From Verrucomicrobiota bacterium (GTDB lineage Bacteria; Verrucomicrobiota; Verrucomicrobiia; Limisphaerales; UBA8199): 36,628 nucleotides of DNA. A model generated the notes under the pieces. It ran no database searches. It saw only the letters and a program-made list of their open reading frames with translations, and was not told where the DNA came from. The translations under genes and the position numbers were made by a program. This document shows positions 25,075-34,021 of the stretch, in pieces (the first letter of the stretch is position 1; the number at the start of each line of letters is the position of its first letter). The stretch is taken from NCBI GenBank assembly GCA_029974925.1, contig JARKQH010000426.1, positions 1 through 36,628 on the forward strand, in the 5' to 3' direction.

Positions 25075-27959
25075 ATTTTCAGTTCACCCAGCCCTACTAC
25101 CTGGTGCTGCTGGTGCCAGCGCTGGCGTGGACGCTCTGGTTTGCCTGGAAAACCGATGTTCAGACCAGCCGATGGCGGTGGGCCCTGTCCCTCGGCATCC
25201 GTCTCATGGTCCTCCTGGCAATCATCTTCGCTCTGGCTGGGCTGCAATGGCTGCGGCCGGTCGAAGGCATGAATGTCTTCTTTGTGCTGGACCGTTCGGA
25301 CAGCATCCCCTCCCCCCAACAGGAAGCCGCCCGCGAATACGTCAACCTGGTCAGCAACCGGAAGAAACCGGATGATCGGGCGGGGGTCATCGTGTTCGGC
25401 AGCGAGGCCAGCATCGAATCCTCACCGAACTACGCGGTGGACCTGCAGAAAATCCAGGCCGTCGTCGGCACCGAGCGCACCGACCTGGCGGGCGCCATTC
25501 GCCTGGCCACCGCCGCCTTTCCCGAAACGGGCCAGAAACGCCTGGTGCTTCTCACCGACGGCAACGAAAACGTCGGCGATGCCATGAGCGCCGTGCTCGC
25601 CGCCCGTCCGCTGGGCGTCTCAGTGGATGTTCTGCCGCTGGGCGTCGCGCGCGCCAACGACCTTTTCGTGCAAAAACTCCAGGTCCCCGCCCGCCTTAAG
25701 AAAGGCCAGTCCTTCGAAGCGAAAATCTTTGTCCAGTCCGAGCAGGCCCAATCCGCCACCGTCCGCCTTTACCGCAACGACCAGTTTCTCGGGGAGCAGA
25801 AGGTGGCCATGAGCCCGGGCAAGAACCTGTTTACGTTCCCTCAAACCCTCACCGAGCCCGGTTTTTACAGCTACGACGTGCGGATTGATGCGCCGGGGGA
25901 CCCCCTCCCGCAGAATAACCGGGCCACGGGCTTCGCCATCGTGCGTGGCGAGCCGCGCCTGCTCATCGTATCCGCGGATCCCGATCAGGACCGCCAATTG
26001 GCCGCCGCCCTCACTTCCTCCCGCCTCGAGGTGATGCTGGTCGGACTTGCCGGTTTTCCGGCCACGCTGGCCGAGATGCAAAGCTATGACGCCATCTTCA
26101 TCAGCAACCTGGCGGCGGGCGACCTCGGCTTGGACCGGCAGCGGCTGCTCGAGAGCGCGGTGCGTGATTTCGGGGTGGGGCTGGTGTGCGTGGGCGGGGA
26201 TCAAACCTATGCCGCGGGCGGATACCGGGGCACGCCATTGGAAACCACCCTGCCCGTCAACATGGAGTTGGACAGCAAGAAGGTGCTGCCCAGCGGCGCG
26301 GTGGTGCTCGTCATGCACGGCATGGAATTCGCCAACGGCAACGAGGTCGCGCGCCAGTGCGCCATTGGCGTGCTCGAAGCCCTCGGGCCGCAGGACGAAA
26401 TGGGCGTGCTGCTCTGGGACGGCTACGAGCGCTGGCTTTTCCCGCTGCAAAAGGTGGGGCAGAAAGCCAGCCTCCGCCAGCAGATCGCCGGCATGAACCA
26501 GGGCGATCTCGGCAGCTTCCAGCAAATTCTCGAGATGGCCCACGAGGGCCTCAAAAAGTCCACCGCCAACCTCAAACACATCATCGTGTTCAGTGACGGC
26601 GACCCCGGCGCCCCTTCCGCCCAGCTCATGCAGGCCATTGTCGGCGACCGCATCACGGTCAGCACCGTCCTCATCGCGGGGCATGCCGGCCCCGACACCA
26701 TGATTCAGATGGCCGATCAGGGGCGCGGCCGGTTCTACAACGTGTCCTCCGCTTACGATCTGCCCCAGATTTTCATCAAGGAAACGGCGGTCATCCTGAA
26801 ATCCGCCATCTACGAAGAGCCCTTCAAGCCCCAACTGCGCTCCTCCAGTGAAGTGGTGCGCGGCATTGGGGCGGAGGAGTACCCCCCGTTGCTCGGCTAC
26901 GTGGCCACTACCCCGAAGGCGCGAGCCGAGACCCCCCTTTGGACTGACAAAGGGGATCCGTTGCTGGCCCATTGGCAGTACGGCTTGGGCCGGGCCGTGG
27001 CCTTCACCTCGGATGCCAAGGCCCGCTGGGGCCGCAACTGGCTCAACTGGGAACGCTACCGCCAGTTCTGGTCCCAAGTCGGCCAGTGGAGCCTCCGCCG
27101 CCTGGACAGCGCCGAGTTCAGCACCGAAGTCACTGTGGACAAGGGCGAAGCCATCCTCACCGTGGACGCGCTTGACGAGCAGGGCAACTATCGCAACTTC
27201 CTCAACCTCCAGGCTGCCATCGTCAACCCCAAGGGGGAACGCCAGACCGTTCGTATTGAACAGACGGGTCCGGGCCATTACGAAGCCCGGTTCCCCACGG
27301 CCGAGGTCGGCGCCTATCTGCTCAACATCATGGACATCAAGGACGGCCAGTTGCGCGGCACGCAGGTGGTGGGGGCCAGTGTGAATTATTCTCCCGAATT
27401 CAACACGGCCGAACCCAACCTGAACCTGCTTCGCCGCCTCGCGGAGAGCGGCGGCGGCAAGCTGTTGGACCGGGCCAACCTCGCCATCAACTCGTTTTCG
27501 CACGACCGCCAGAAGACCTTCCAACCCCAGCAGCTTTGGGAGGGTTTGCTGAAACTCGCCATCCTTTTGTTCGTGGCGGACGTGGCGGTGCGGCGGGTGC
27601 AGGTGGATCGCGCGGAATGGCTCCGCTGGATGGCCGCGCTGCGGCGGCGGCTCTTCTTCTGGGAAACGGCCCCGCGACCGGTTGAAGCTGACGAATCCCT
27701 CGCCGCGCTCCTTGCTCGGCGGCAACAGGTCCGCTCGAGCACCACATCCGCCATCGAGCCACGGCCGGATTTGTTCCAGCCCCAACAACCGCCCGTGGTG
27801 GGGGAACCGGCCCCGGGACCGGCGACCGTACCCGCTGCAACAGCCGTTGCCCCGCCGCCCGAATCCGCACCCGAGCCCCCTCCCGCCCCGGCGCCGGGAG
27901 GCACGACCAGCCGGCTGCTCGAAGCCAAACGCCGCGCGCAGCAGCGTCGTCGCAAGTAG
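25071..27959 (+). CDS. Membrane-anchored VWA protein with GATase-like region
   Basis: This 962-residue protein begins at the A of ATGA that ends the permease-NHL gene (4-base overlap), so translation is coupled. Two N-terminal helices (about 7-27 and 37-58, BatA-like) precede a VWA domain with an intact MIDAS D-R-S-D-S (Asp74) and LTDGNEN. A second VWA-like domain near 405-570 has lost the D-x-S-x-S motif (VMHGMEF at about 414) but keeps FSDGD. It is followed by the conserved block YGLGRAVAFTSDAKARWGRNW typical of large VWA/glutamine-amidotransferase-like proteins of the PVC group. Another helix lies near 825-845, and the tail is rich in Pro/Ala with a basic end (RRAQQRRRK) on the cytoplasmic side. 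Function is unproven. Relatives often sit with MoxR ATPases, but none is visible here. Confidence 0.9.
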   Translation: MNFQFTQPYYLVLLVPALAWTLWFAWKTDVQTSRWRWALSLGIRLMVLLAIIFALAGLQWLRPVEGMNVFFVLDRSDSIPSPQQEAAREYVNLVSNRKKPDDRAGVIVFGSEASIESSPNYAVDLQKIQAVVGTERTDLAGAIRLATAAFPETGQKRLVLLTDGNENVGDAMSAVLAARPLGVSVDVLPLGVARANDLFVQKLQVPARLKKGQSFEAKIFVQSEQAQSATVRLYRNDQFLGEQKVAMSPGKNLFTFPQTLTEPGFYSYDVRIDAPGDPLPQNNRATGFAIVRGEPRLLIVSADPDQDRQLAAALTSSRLEVMLVGLAGFPATLAEMQSYDAIFISNLAAGDLGLDRQRLLESAVRDFGVGLVCVGGDQTYAAGGYRGTPLETTLPVNMELDSKKVLPSGAVVLVMHGMEFANGNEVARQCAIGVLEALGPQDEMGVLLWDGYERWLFPLQKVGQKASLRQQIAGMNQGDLGSFQQILEMAHEGLKKSTANLKHIIVFSDGDPGAPSAQLMQAIVGDRITVSTVLIAGHAGPDTMIQMADQGRGRFYNVSSAYDLPQIFIKETAVILKSAIYEEPFKPQLRSSSEVVRGIGAEEYPPLLGYVATTPKARAETPLWTDKGDPLLAHWQYGLGRAVAFTSDAKARWGRNWLNWERYRQFWSQVGQWSLRRLDSAEFSTEVTVDKGEAILTVDALDEQGNYRNFLNLQAAIVNPKGERQTVRIEQTGPGHYEARFPTAEVGAYLLNIMDIKDGQLRGTQVVGASVNYSPEFNTAEPNLNLLRRLAESGGGKLLDRANLAINSFSHDRQKTFQPQQLWEGLLKLAILLFVADVAVRRVQVDRAEWLRWMAALRRRLFFWETAPRPVEADESLAALLARRQQVRSSTTSAIEPRPDLFQPQQPPVVGEPAPGPATVPAATAVAPPPESAPEPPPAPAPGGTTSRLLEAKRRAQQRRRK

Positions 27960-28010
27960 TTCCCCTCCGCTCCCCCCGGCGGTCGTTCCACGGCGTGGGG
28001 ACTGTCCTTT

Positions 28011-28577
28011 TCAGCGGCTGCCGGGCTTGACCGCCGGCAGAGCCGCCAGGTCGGCGGGCAGCTTGTCCGGCTCGAAAGTCTCGACCTGAATCTTCAGCAG
28101 GCTGAACATGGGCAGGCCGAAGTCAACCGTCCCCCCGGAACGGTCCACCGCCATGGCCACGCCCACCACCTCGCCCCCGTGCGCGCGAACAATGTCTATC
28201 GTCTCCTGCACCCGCCCCCCTTTGGTCACCACGTCTTCCACCACCAGCACCTTTTCTCCGCTCGAAATCCGGAAGCCGCGGCGCAGCACGAGTTTTCCTT
28301 CCTCCTTTTCGACAAAGATGAAGCGCAAGCGCAGTTGGCGGGCCAGCTCCTGCCCCAGCACCAGGCCACCCATCGCCGGCGAAACCACGGTCACCGCTCC
28401 CAACCCCCGCACCTTGGCCGCCAGCTCCGCGCCCAGCTTCTCCACCACCGGCATTTGCTGCAACGCCAGCGCACACTGAAAATACTGGCGGCTGTGCAGC
28501 CCGCTGCGGAGGATGAAATGCCCCTCGAGCAGCGCGCCGGTGTCGCGAAAAACCTGGAGAATGTCTGACTCGGTCAT
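28011..28577 (-). CDS. pyrE: Orotate phosphoribosyltransferase
   Basis: This 188-residue cytoplasmic enzyme of pyrimidine synthesis joins orotate and PRPP to give OMP. The PRPP-binding motif VLVVEDVVTKGGR is at about 110-122, the flexible catalytic loop is at about 91-101 (KEEGKLVLRRGF), and SPAMGG lies near 66-71. The N-terminal FRDTGALLEGHFILRSGLHS with Y-F-Q is typical of the PyrE family. Length is normal for the short bacterial form. It is the last of three minus-strand genes and converges with the VWA gene, with a gap of 51 bases. No regulatory leader was recognised in the 81 bases before the start. Confidence 0.96.
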   Translation of the reverse strand: MTESDILQVFRDTGALLEGHFILRSGLHSRQYFQCALALQQMPVVEKLGAELAAKVRGLGAVTVVSPAMGGLVLGQELARQLRLRFIFVEKEEGKLVLRRGFRISSGEKVLVVEDVVTKGGRVQETIDIVRAHGGEVVGVAMAVDRSGGTVDFGLPMFSLLKIQVETFEPDKLPADLAALPAVKPGSR

Positions 28578-28658
28578 GGGCCGAGACTAATCACGGCAGC
28601 CAGCCATGACAAGCGGCTGCCCATCCTGAGCGGTCCGAACCCCGTCGCCTGGCCGCAG

Positions 28659-29444
28659 TCAGAACCCGATGCTGATGCCGCCGTCCACTGGCAGCAGGAC
28701 CCCGGTGACAAACCGGGCCGCCGGTGAACAGAGGTAAACCGCCGCCCAGCCCACATCCTGGGGGCTGCCAAACCGGTTCATTGGCGTGCGGCCCAGGACC
28801 TTCTGGCGGCGGGCGGGGTCGCCCTCCATGGCCTTGCGGGTCATCTCGGTTTCGATCCAGCCGGGGGCAACGGCGTTGACGCGCACGCCGGATGATGACA
28901 CTTCCGTCGCCAGGGTCCGGATCATGCCCAGCATCGCGGTCTTGGCCGCCGCATAAGCGACGACGAGCGGAATCCCGAACAGGGAGGCCATCGAGGCCAC
29001 AAAGAGGATGTTGCCGTGCTGGCGTTTGATCATGCCGGGGAGGACCGCCTGGTTCAGCGCGTGCGCAGCGAGCACGTGCGTTTGCAGAACGGTTTGGAAT
29101 TCTTCGGGCGTGGTCTTGACCGCGGGTTTCTTCAAATGGTTGCCCGCGTTGTTGACCAGGATCGAAACCGGCGCGCCGGCGGCCGACTCGGCCGCTTTTA
29201 CCAACCGCTCCGCCCGCTCCAAATGAGTCACGTCGTGCGCCACAAAGGCGGCCTTCGGACCCAGCCGGGCCGCCGCCTCCGCCAGCGGCGCCTCCCGCCG
29301 GCCCGCCAGCACGACCCGCGCCCCGGCGGCCACCATGCACTCCGCAATGGCCAGCCCCAAGCCGGTCCCGCCCCCCGTCACCAACGCGGTCTCGTCGTCC
29401 AACCGGAACGGGGCTTGTATTTGTTTCTTTTCAACGGACGCCAT
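28659..29444 (-). CDS. SDR family NAD(P)-dependent oxidoreductase
   Basis: This 261-residue protein is a classical short-chain dehydrogenase. The Rossmann motif TGGGTGLG is at 23-30, NNAG is followed by H-L-K-K-P, the active-site Ser is in [14 protein letters not shown] is at Tyr164/Lys168, and [12 protein letters not shown] follows. The C-terminal [16 protein letters not shown] is typical of gluconate 5-dehydrogenase / KduD-like SDRs. A KduD-like step (2-keto-3-deoxygluconate oxidation-reduction after pectin cleavage) would fit the pectin locus, but the substrate cannot be read from sequence, and it lies 11 kb away beside pyrE. The start is ATG 29444; an upstream in-frame TTG (29483) adds 13 residues without a better ribosome site. 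Confidence 0.92.
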   Translation of the reverse strand: MASVEKKQIQAPFRLDDETALVTGGGTGLGLAIAECMVAAGARVVLAGRREAPLAEAAARLGPKAAFVAHDVTHLERAERLVKAAESAAGAPVSILVNNAGNHLKKPAVKTTPEEFQTVLQTHVLAAHALNQAVLPGMIKRQHGNILFVASMASLFGIPLVVAYAAAKTAMLGMIRTLATEVSSSGVRVNAVAPGWIETEMTRKAMEGDPARRQKVLGRTPMNRFGSPQDVGWAAVYLCSPAARFVTGVLLPVDGGISIGF

Positions 29445-29686
29445 ACTTGTTCTCTGCCTGTTCTCTCTCGCGGCCGGTTTCAACCATTTCGTCCGGCCGA
29501 TCGCGCCGCCCGGCTGCGGTGGCGCGGGCTACTCTCGCACAAGAATCAGAATTGCGCCACGCCTCCTGAGGGCAGCGGGCCCGTTGGAAATCGGGGTCCC
29601 GCAGGGGGCGGATCAACCGGTTCGCGCTCCATGGACAGCACGCCGGGAACGCTGCAGTTGTTGGGCCGCCGGCCTGCTCGCCAAGG

Positions 29687-32600
29687 TCAGTTCAAGGAAA
29701 GCGTGACACGCGCCTGGCCGGCCTGGCCGGGTGGCACAGGCTTGGGAGCGATCAGGAAAAGGCGTTCGGCGGTGATTTCGCCACTGGCGGTCAGGTATTG
29801 CTGCACCGCCTGGGAACGCTCCCGCATCAGCCGCAGATACTCCTCGGTTGGCACCTCGGCCCGGCTGGCCAGCAGGGCCTCCATCGTCTCCACAGCCGTG
29901 GCGGCCAGCTCGGGGTTGCGCTTGAGAATCGCCGCGTCGGCCTTCGCCCGCCGCCGGGCGATGGCTTGCGGGCTGTTCTTTCCGTGAAGGGGGAGCCAGC
30001 CGATTGCCGCTTGCAGCCAGCCCTGCCTGGGCTTTTCGATTTTGGCCGGGGGCGGCCGGTTGGTGGGGGAGGCGGCCGCTGCCGCAAATTCGTGCAGGGC
30101 CGTCGAGAGATTCGTCCCGAAGGCTTCCACCAAGGCCGCGCGCAGCAACCGCTCGTAATCGTCGGACTCGACCTCGAAGCTCTCCGCCGGCGGCGGGGGC
30201 TGGCCGGTGGAAGCGATTTCCTCAAGGCGCTTCGTCTTGATTTGCGCCCGCACCGCGCGCCGCGCCAGCGCCTGGCCGTCCGCCTGCGGGTCGGCCAGGG
30301 CTTCAATCTCCAGATTCAAAGCCGGCCGTTCGACGAGCGCCTTGACCAGCTTGTCCAGCTTGTTGGTTTCTCCCTCCAGAAAGGCGGCTGAACCGGGTTG
30401 GAATTCCACATAACTCAATTCCTCGCCGCCACCCACCAGCGCGCCGAGCAACTTGAAGGGCGAGGTGGCCGCCTTGGTGATCACATTGACCAGCACCTTC
30501 AGGATGATGGGGCCCAGCCGGAACTGCGGATCATCCAGCCGGCCGGACACCGGCACATCCAGCTCGATCAAGCCGTTCCGGTCCTTCAACAGCGCCACCG
30601 CCAGCTTGATAGGCAACTGGCTGGCGTCCGGGCTGTTGTTGCGGGCGCCCAGCATGAGCTGGTCAATCTGAGCCTTGTTTTCGGCCTTCAACGCCCGGTC
30701 CTGAATCTCGTAATGCAGATTCAGGGACAACCGCCCTTTGTTGATCGGATAACCGCCGTACTTTTCCATGTACGGCGTGAAAACTGGAAGTTGGATACCG
30801 GAATTCGAAATGCTCAAATTGAGCATCGGGGTGGGCGACAGGGGATTAAGCCGCCCCTGCACGGCAAATGGCGCCCGTTCATCCACCCGCCCGGACAGCT
30901 CCACTTCCGCGCTGGCCGCCGGGTCCGAGGACAATCCCCGGATCACGCCGTTCAGTTCCTGGACATCAAACACACAGTTGGGCTGGATCGAGGCATCGGC
31001 AAAATGAAAAGAAACATTGGTGAGGATGAAAGCATCGAGTTGGATCGGAAAGCGCGCCCGGGCCTGCCCGCCCTCGGGCGGGGCGGCCGGGGCCGTCGCA
31101 GGCTCGGCACCCGCGGCATTGGGGGTGCTCCTCGGAAAGACCGAGAGCAAATTGAGCTGTCCCTCCGGCCCAACCCGCAGGCTGGTCTTCAAGCCGTCCC
31201 AGTTCACCGCCGCCACGCGGACGCTGTCCGGTTTCAGGGTGGAATGGATGCCCGTCACCTGAAGCTGGGCCCAGCGCACGAACTCCTGCCCCGCCAGGTC
31301 GGCGGCCAACACGTTGGTGAGCTGAACTCCGCCGCGGAAAGTCAGTCGCGGCGCGCCCGGTTCCGCCTCCTGCCAATCCAGCCTCCCGTGCAGTTCGCAC
31401 TCCCCGCTCTGAATCCCCAGCCGCACGTGCTCCCGGAGATAGGGCTCAAACGGCTGGAGCGCCAGGTTCGTAATCCCAAACTGCAAGCCCGCCTGGCGGC
31501 GCCAGGGCCACACCTGACCGTCCACCGCGATCCGCCCGCTGCGGTTGACGCCAATCGCGGCGCTGACGGTCACCGGCTCGTTGCTCGAGGTCGTGACGTT
31601 CTTCACCTCCACTGTCAACGGCTCCAGCGTGATGGCCGCGGGCAGCGGTGTCGCCCGGTCTTCATACGCCACTTTCCAGTCCTCGAGCTTTACTTCTTCG
31701 ACCACCGCGGTCCAGGGGGGCGCCGGAATGGCCGTCGGTTCACTGGCTGCCGGCAGGGTGTTGGTTCTGTCAGGCGGGGCCGGCGACACCAGCGAAAGCA
31801 GGTTGATCGAAGCGTCGGCGTTGCGACGCGCTGCGATCGCAGCGCGGATGACCCTCAACTGTTTTATCCGGGCAGCGCGTGTCCCCCACTCCGCGCTTGC
31901 TCCTTCGACGGCCAGCTCCGGAACCTCCACCCAGGTTTCCTCGCTGTCGGGCGCCCGCACCTTCAGGCGCGTCACCCGGACATTCAGGTTGGAGACCGCC
32001 GCCAGAAGCGTATCGGTCCCAAACTGGACCTGGTAGGCGGCCTCGACGCCGAGTTTCCCCTCGTGAATCGGACCCCGCAGATGGCCCTCCAAATAAGGCC
32101 AATACTTTTTGAGTTCGACCGCCGCCACCTGCACTTGGCCGCTGGACTGAACGGGGCTGATTGAAAACACACCCGCGCCGGTGATTTGCTCGGCGGCTTC
32201 GGTTTGAATCGAGAAGCGGTACTGGGCCGGGCTGTGGGGCGCGTTCGAAAATTGTCGTACTTCAAGGTCAACCGGTTTAAGCAGCGTATGGAACGGAGTC
32301 TGGCGGCTCAAATCATCAAAGGCCAGCGCCGCTCCCTCGAGCTGGAACTCGTCAACGGCCACCGTCCACGGCTCTTCTGACGCTGGAGGATGGGTCACGC
32401 CCGCTTCCGGCGGTGGCGGCAGCCGGAGTCGCAGCAGATTCACCGAGCCATCCGGGTTGATTCGCGCGATGACCTCCGGCTTGCTGATGGCCACGCGCTC
32501 CACTCGCGCCCGGCGCTCGCGCCAGTTTAGAGCGCCGCCGCTGACGGACAGTTCCGGAACCGCCAGCACGGTTTCCTTGGCCTCCGCGTCTCCAACCCGA

Positions 32601-33442
32601 ACCTCCCTCACTTGCACCGTGGCGTTGGACACCACCAGGTCAATGCCATTGGTTCCCGCCGAGAAGCCATACGCAGCCTGGATGTCGGCCTTGCCGCCCA
32701 GAATCTCCGCGCGGGTCAGGTCTTCAAGGTAAGGTTGATACTTGGCCAGGTCCGCGCCGACGACTTCGATTGATCCCCAGGATGCCGGCGGGTTGACGGT
32801 GACGTCGCCCGCCCACGACAGCCGCTTGCCCGTGTCATTCTCCGCCTTGAACGAATAGGGGGTCGCCGCGCCCGGCTGCGTGCTGAGTCCCGCCAACTGG
32901 AGGTTGATCGGCCGGTACTCCGTGCGGAAGGGACGGTGTCGCGTGCGATCCTCAAACGCGACAAATCCGTTGGTCACGCTCAATAGAAACACTCTCACCC
33001 GCGGCATCCCGCCGGAGGGTTTGGAGGCGGGCGGGGCGGCTTCCTTGCGTTCAAACAGGTTGGCAAAGTTGAACCGTCCGTCCCTGTCCAGCACCACCTC
33101 CCCGAACGGTTCCTGGAGCCGGATTTCCCTGAACGTCCAGGCCCAACGGAACAGCGAGGAGAGCTGAAAATTGACATAAAACTCCTCCCAGCCGGCAAAG
33201 CGCCGGCCATCGGGTTCCGTCAGCTCCAAGCCGCGAATGGTCAACGAGAGCGCCCAAGGGTTGAATTTCACCTGCCGCACCGTGGCGTTCCGTTGCGTCA
33301 GCCCGGGCAGCCGTTTCTCCAGTTGCGACTTGAGGACCCACGGCACGAGGAGGAAGCCCGCCAGCGAATAGATCACAAGGAGGCCGACCAAAATCAACAC
33401 ACGGCGCCGCCATTGGGGGGAAACGTTTCTGTACCAAGCCAT
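29687..33442 (-). CDS. DUF748 / AsmA-like envelope protein
   Basis: This 1251-residue protein has one N-terminal membrane helix (about 15-37, LILVGLLVIYSLAGFLLVPWV). A very long beta-rich periplasmic region follows, with repeated units beginning A-x-F-E-D-R-T / ALAFDDLSRQTPF and blocks such as VSGGALNWRERRARVERV. This is the pattern of DUF748 and AsmA-like proteins, some of which are thought to bridge the envelope for lipid transport. The conserved DUF748 end is present (LIELDVPVSGRLDDPQF, PFKLLGALVGGGEELSYVEFQPGSA at about 1000-1020). It is followed by a stretch (LDKLVKALVERPALNLEIEALAD, with D-x-x-A-L-A-x-x-R) that resembles an OmpA-like peptidoglycan-binding pattern (inference). It starts at ATG 33442. 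The SDR gene follows after a 242-base gap in which I see no gene. Confidence 0.88.
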   Translation of the reverse strand: MAWYRNVSPQWRRRVLILVGLLVIYSLAGFLLVPWVLKSQLEKRLPGLTQRNATVRQVKFNPWALSLTIRGLELTEPDGRRFAGWEEFYVNFQLSSLFRWAWTFREIRLQEPFGEVVLDRDGRFNFANLFERKEAAPPASKPSGGMPRVRVFLLSVTNGFVAFEDRTRHRPFRTEYRPINLQLAGLSTQPGAATPYSFKAENDTGKRLSWAGDVTVNPPASWGSIEVVGADLAKYQPYLEDLTRAEILGGKADIQAAYGFSAGTNGIDLVVSNATVQVREVRVGDAEAKETVLAVPELSVSGGALNWRERRARVERVAISKPEVIARINPDGSVNLLRLRLPPPPEAGVTHPPASEEPWTVAVDEFQLEGAALAFDDLSRQTPFHTLLKPVDLEVRQFSNAPHSPAQYRFSIQTEAAEQITGAGVFSISPVQSSGQVQVAAVELKKYWPYLEGHLRGPIHEGKLGVEAAYQVQFGTDTLLAAVSNLNVRVTRLKVRAPDSEETWVEVPELAVEGASAEWGTRAARIKQLRVIRAAIAARRNADASINLLSLVSPAPPDRTNTLPAASEPTAIPAPPWTAVVEEVKLEDWKVAYEDRATPLPAAITLEPLTVEVKNVTTSSNEPVTVSAAIGVNRSGRIAVDGQVWPWRRQAGLQFGITNLALQPFEPYLREHVRLGIQSGECELHGRLDWQEAEPGAPRLTFRGGVQLTNVLAADLAGQEFVRWAQLQVTGIHSTLKPDSVRVAAVNWDGLKTSLRVGPEGQLNLLSVFPRSTPNAAGAEPATAPAAPPEGGQARARFPIQLDAFILTNVSFHFADASIQPNCVFDVQELNGVIRGLSSDPAASAEVELSGRVDERAPFAVQGRLNPLSPTPMLNLSISNSGIQLPVFTPYMEKYGGYPINKGRLSLNLHYEIQDRALKAENKAQIDQLMLGARNNSPDASQLPIKLAVALLKDRNGLIELDVPVSGRLDDPQFRLGPIILKVLVNVITKAATSPFKLLGALVGGGEELSYVEFQPGSAAFLEGETNKLDKLVKALVERPALNLEIEALADPQADGQALARRAVRAQIKTKRLEEIASTGQPPPPAESFEVESDDYERLLRAALVEAFGTNLSTALHEFAAAAASPTNRPPPAKIEKPRQGWLQAAIGWLPLHGKNSPQAIARRRAKADAAILKRNPELAATAVETMEALLASRAEVPTEEYLRLMRERSQAVQQYLTASGEITAERLFLIAPKPVPPGQAGQARVTLSLN

Positions 33443-34021
33443 GTCTCCATGCTATCACTTTTTTCGCCCCTTCCAACGCCAAATCATTACCTAAACCGTT
33501 CCAGTCCGCACCTCCTCGGCCAACAGTGGGTTTGGGTGCTGACCCCGAAGCGCGCACCCGTCAAGGCTTCAAGGTAGTGCTGCAACTCCCGGGCCGCGAA
33601 TTCTGCCGCGGGTGAAGGTTTTCCTGGAATAACAAGCGAGAGCCCGGCGTCTTTCCGGCCACCGGAGCCTCGGCCCGCCAGGTCAAAATGATCATCTGGA
33701 CCATCATGCGGATGAAACAAATCCGTGCAATAAACGACCGGCTGGGAACCTGCCTCGGCTGCCGCAGCCGTCGTCCGCGCCGGCAGGTGGGTTGCCAGCG
33801 CCCAAGCCAACAACCAGCCGAGCATTGTCAAGAGTTCTTTCCCCTTCGGGCTGTTCATGGGACAAAACCCCAAGCCGGCCCCGGCGGCGTTGACAAGGTG
33901 GATTGCCGCGTCTCGTCCCGAGGACTGGTTCCGCTTTTTTACGGGCTCAATTACCGTGAAAATCATGAACAGTTGTTGGTGCAATTCGTCCAAGGTGTGG
34001 TATTCTAGAACGGATTTTAGA
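33443..34021. other. 579-base region without a clearly intact gene
   Basis: This region separates the DUF748 gene (minus) from prc (plus). It holds the chimeric remnant ORF at 33487-33858 on the minus strand. Between 33859 and 34021 there is no convincing protein. TTGGTG (33976) and TATTCT (34001) with a 19-base spacer could be a weak sigma-70-type promoter for prc, with a very short leader. A TTGACA at 33890 has no matching -10 box. The region is locally less GC-rich just before prc, as expected for a promoter. Confidence 0.5.
33487..33858 (-). pseudogene. Chimeric remnant: signal peptide, CTDLFHPHD segment and hydrolase N-domain fragment
   Basis: This is a 123-residue open frame from ATG 33858. 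It begins with an export signal (MLGWLLAWALATHLPARTTA). Next comes VVYCTDLFHPHDGPDDHFDLA, which resembles the opening of exported nucleoside-hydrolase-like proteins in the PVC group. After a Gly/Arg junction (GRGSGGRKD) comes a different segment, LSLVIPGKPSPAAEFAARELQHYLEALTGA, which resembles the small alpha/beta N-terminal domain in front of GH20, GH67 and DUF4838-type hydrolases. The frame then runs into a Cys/Arg-rich tail and stops. I read this as two gene ends joined by a deletion, or a decayed gene. It could also be a genuine short exported protein. The family matches are from memory and need a search. Confidence 0.4.

Noticed and set aside
33890-33895. TTGACA as a -35 box for prc
   Set aside because: No -10-like hexamer lies at a 16-18 base spacing.
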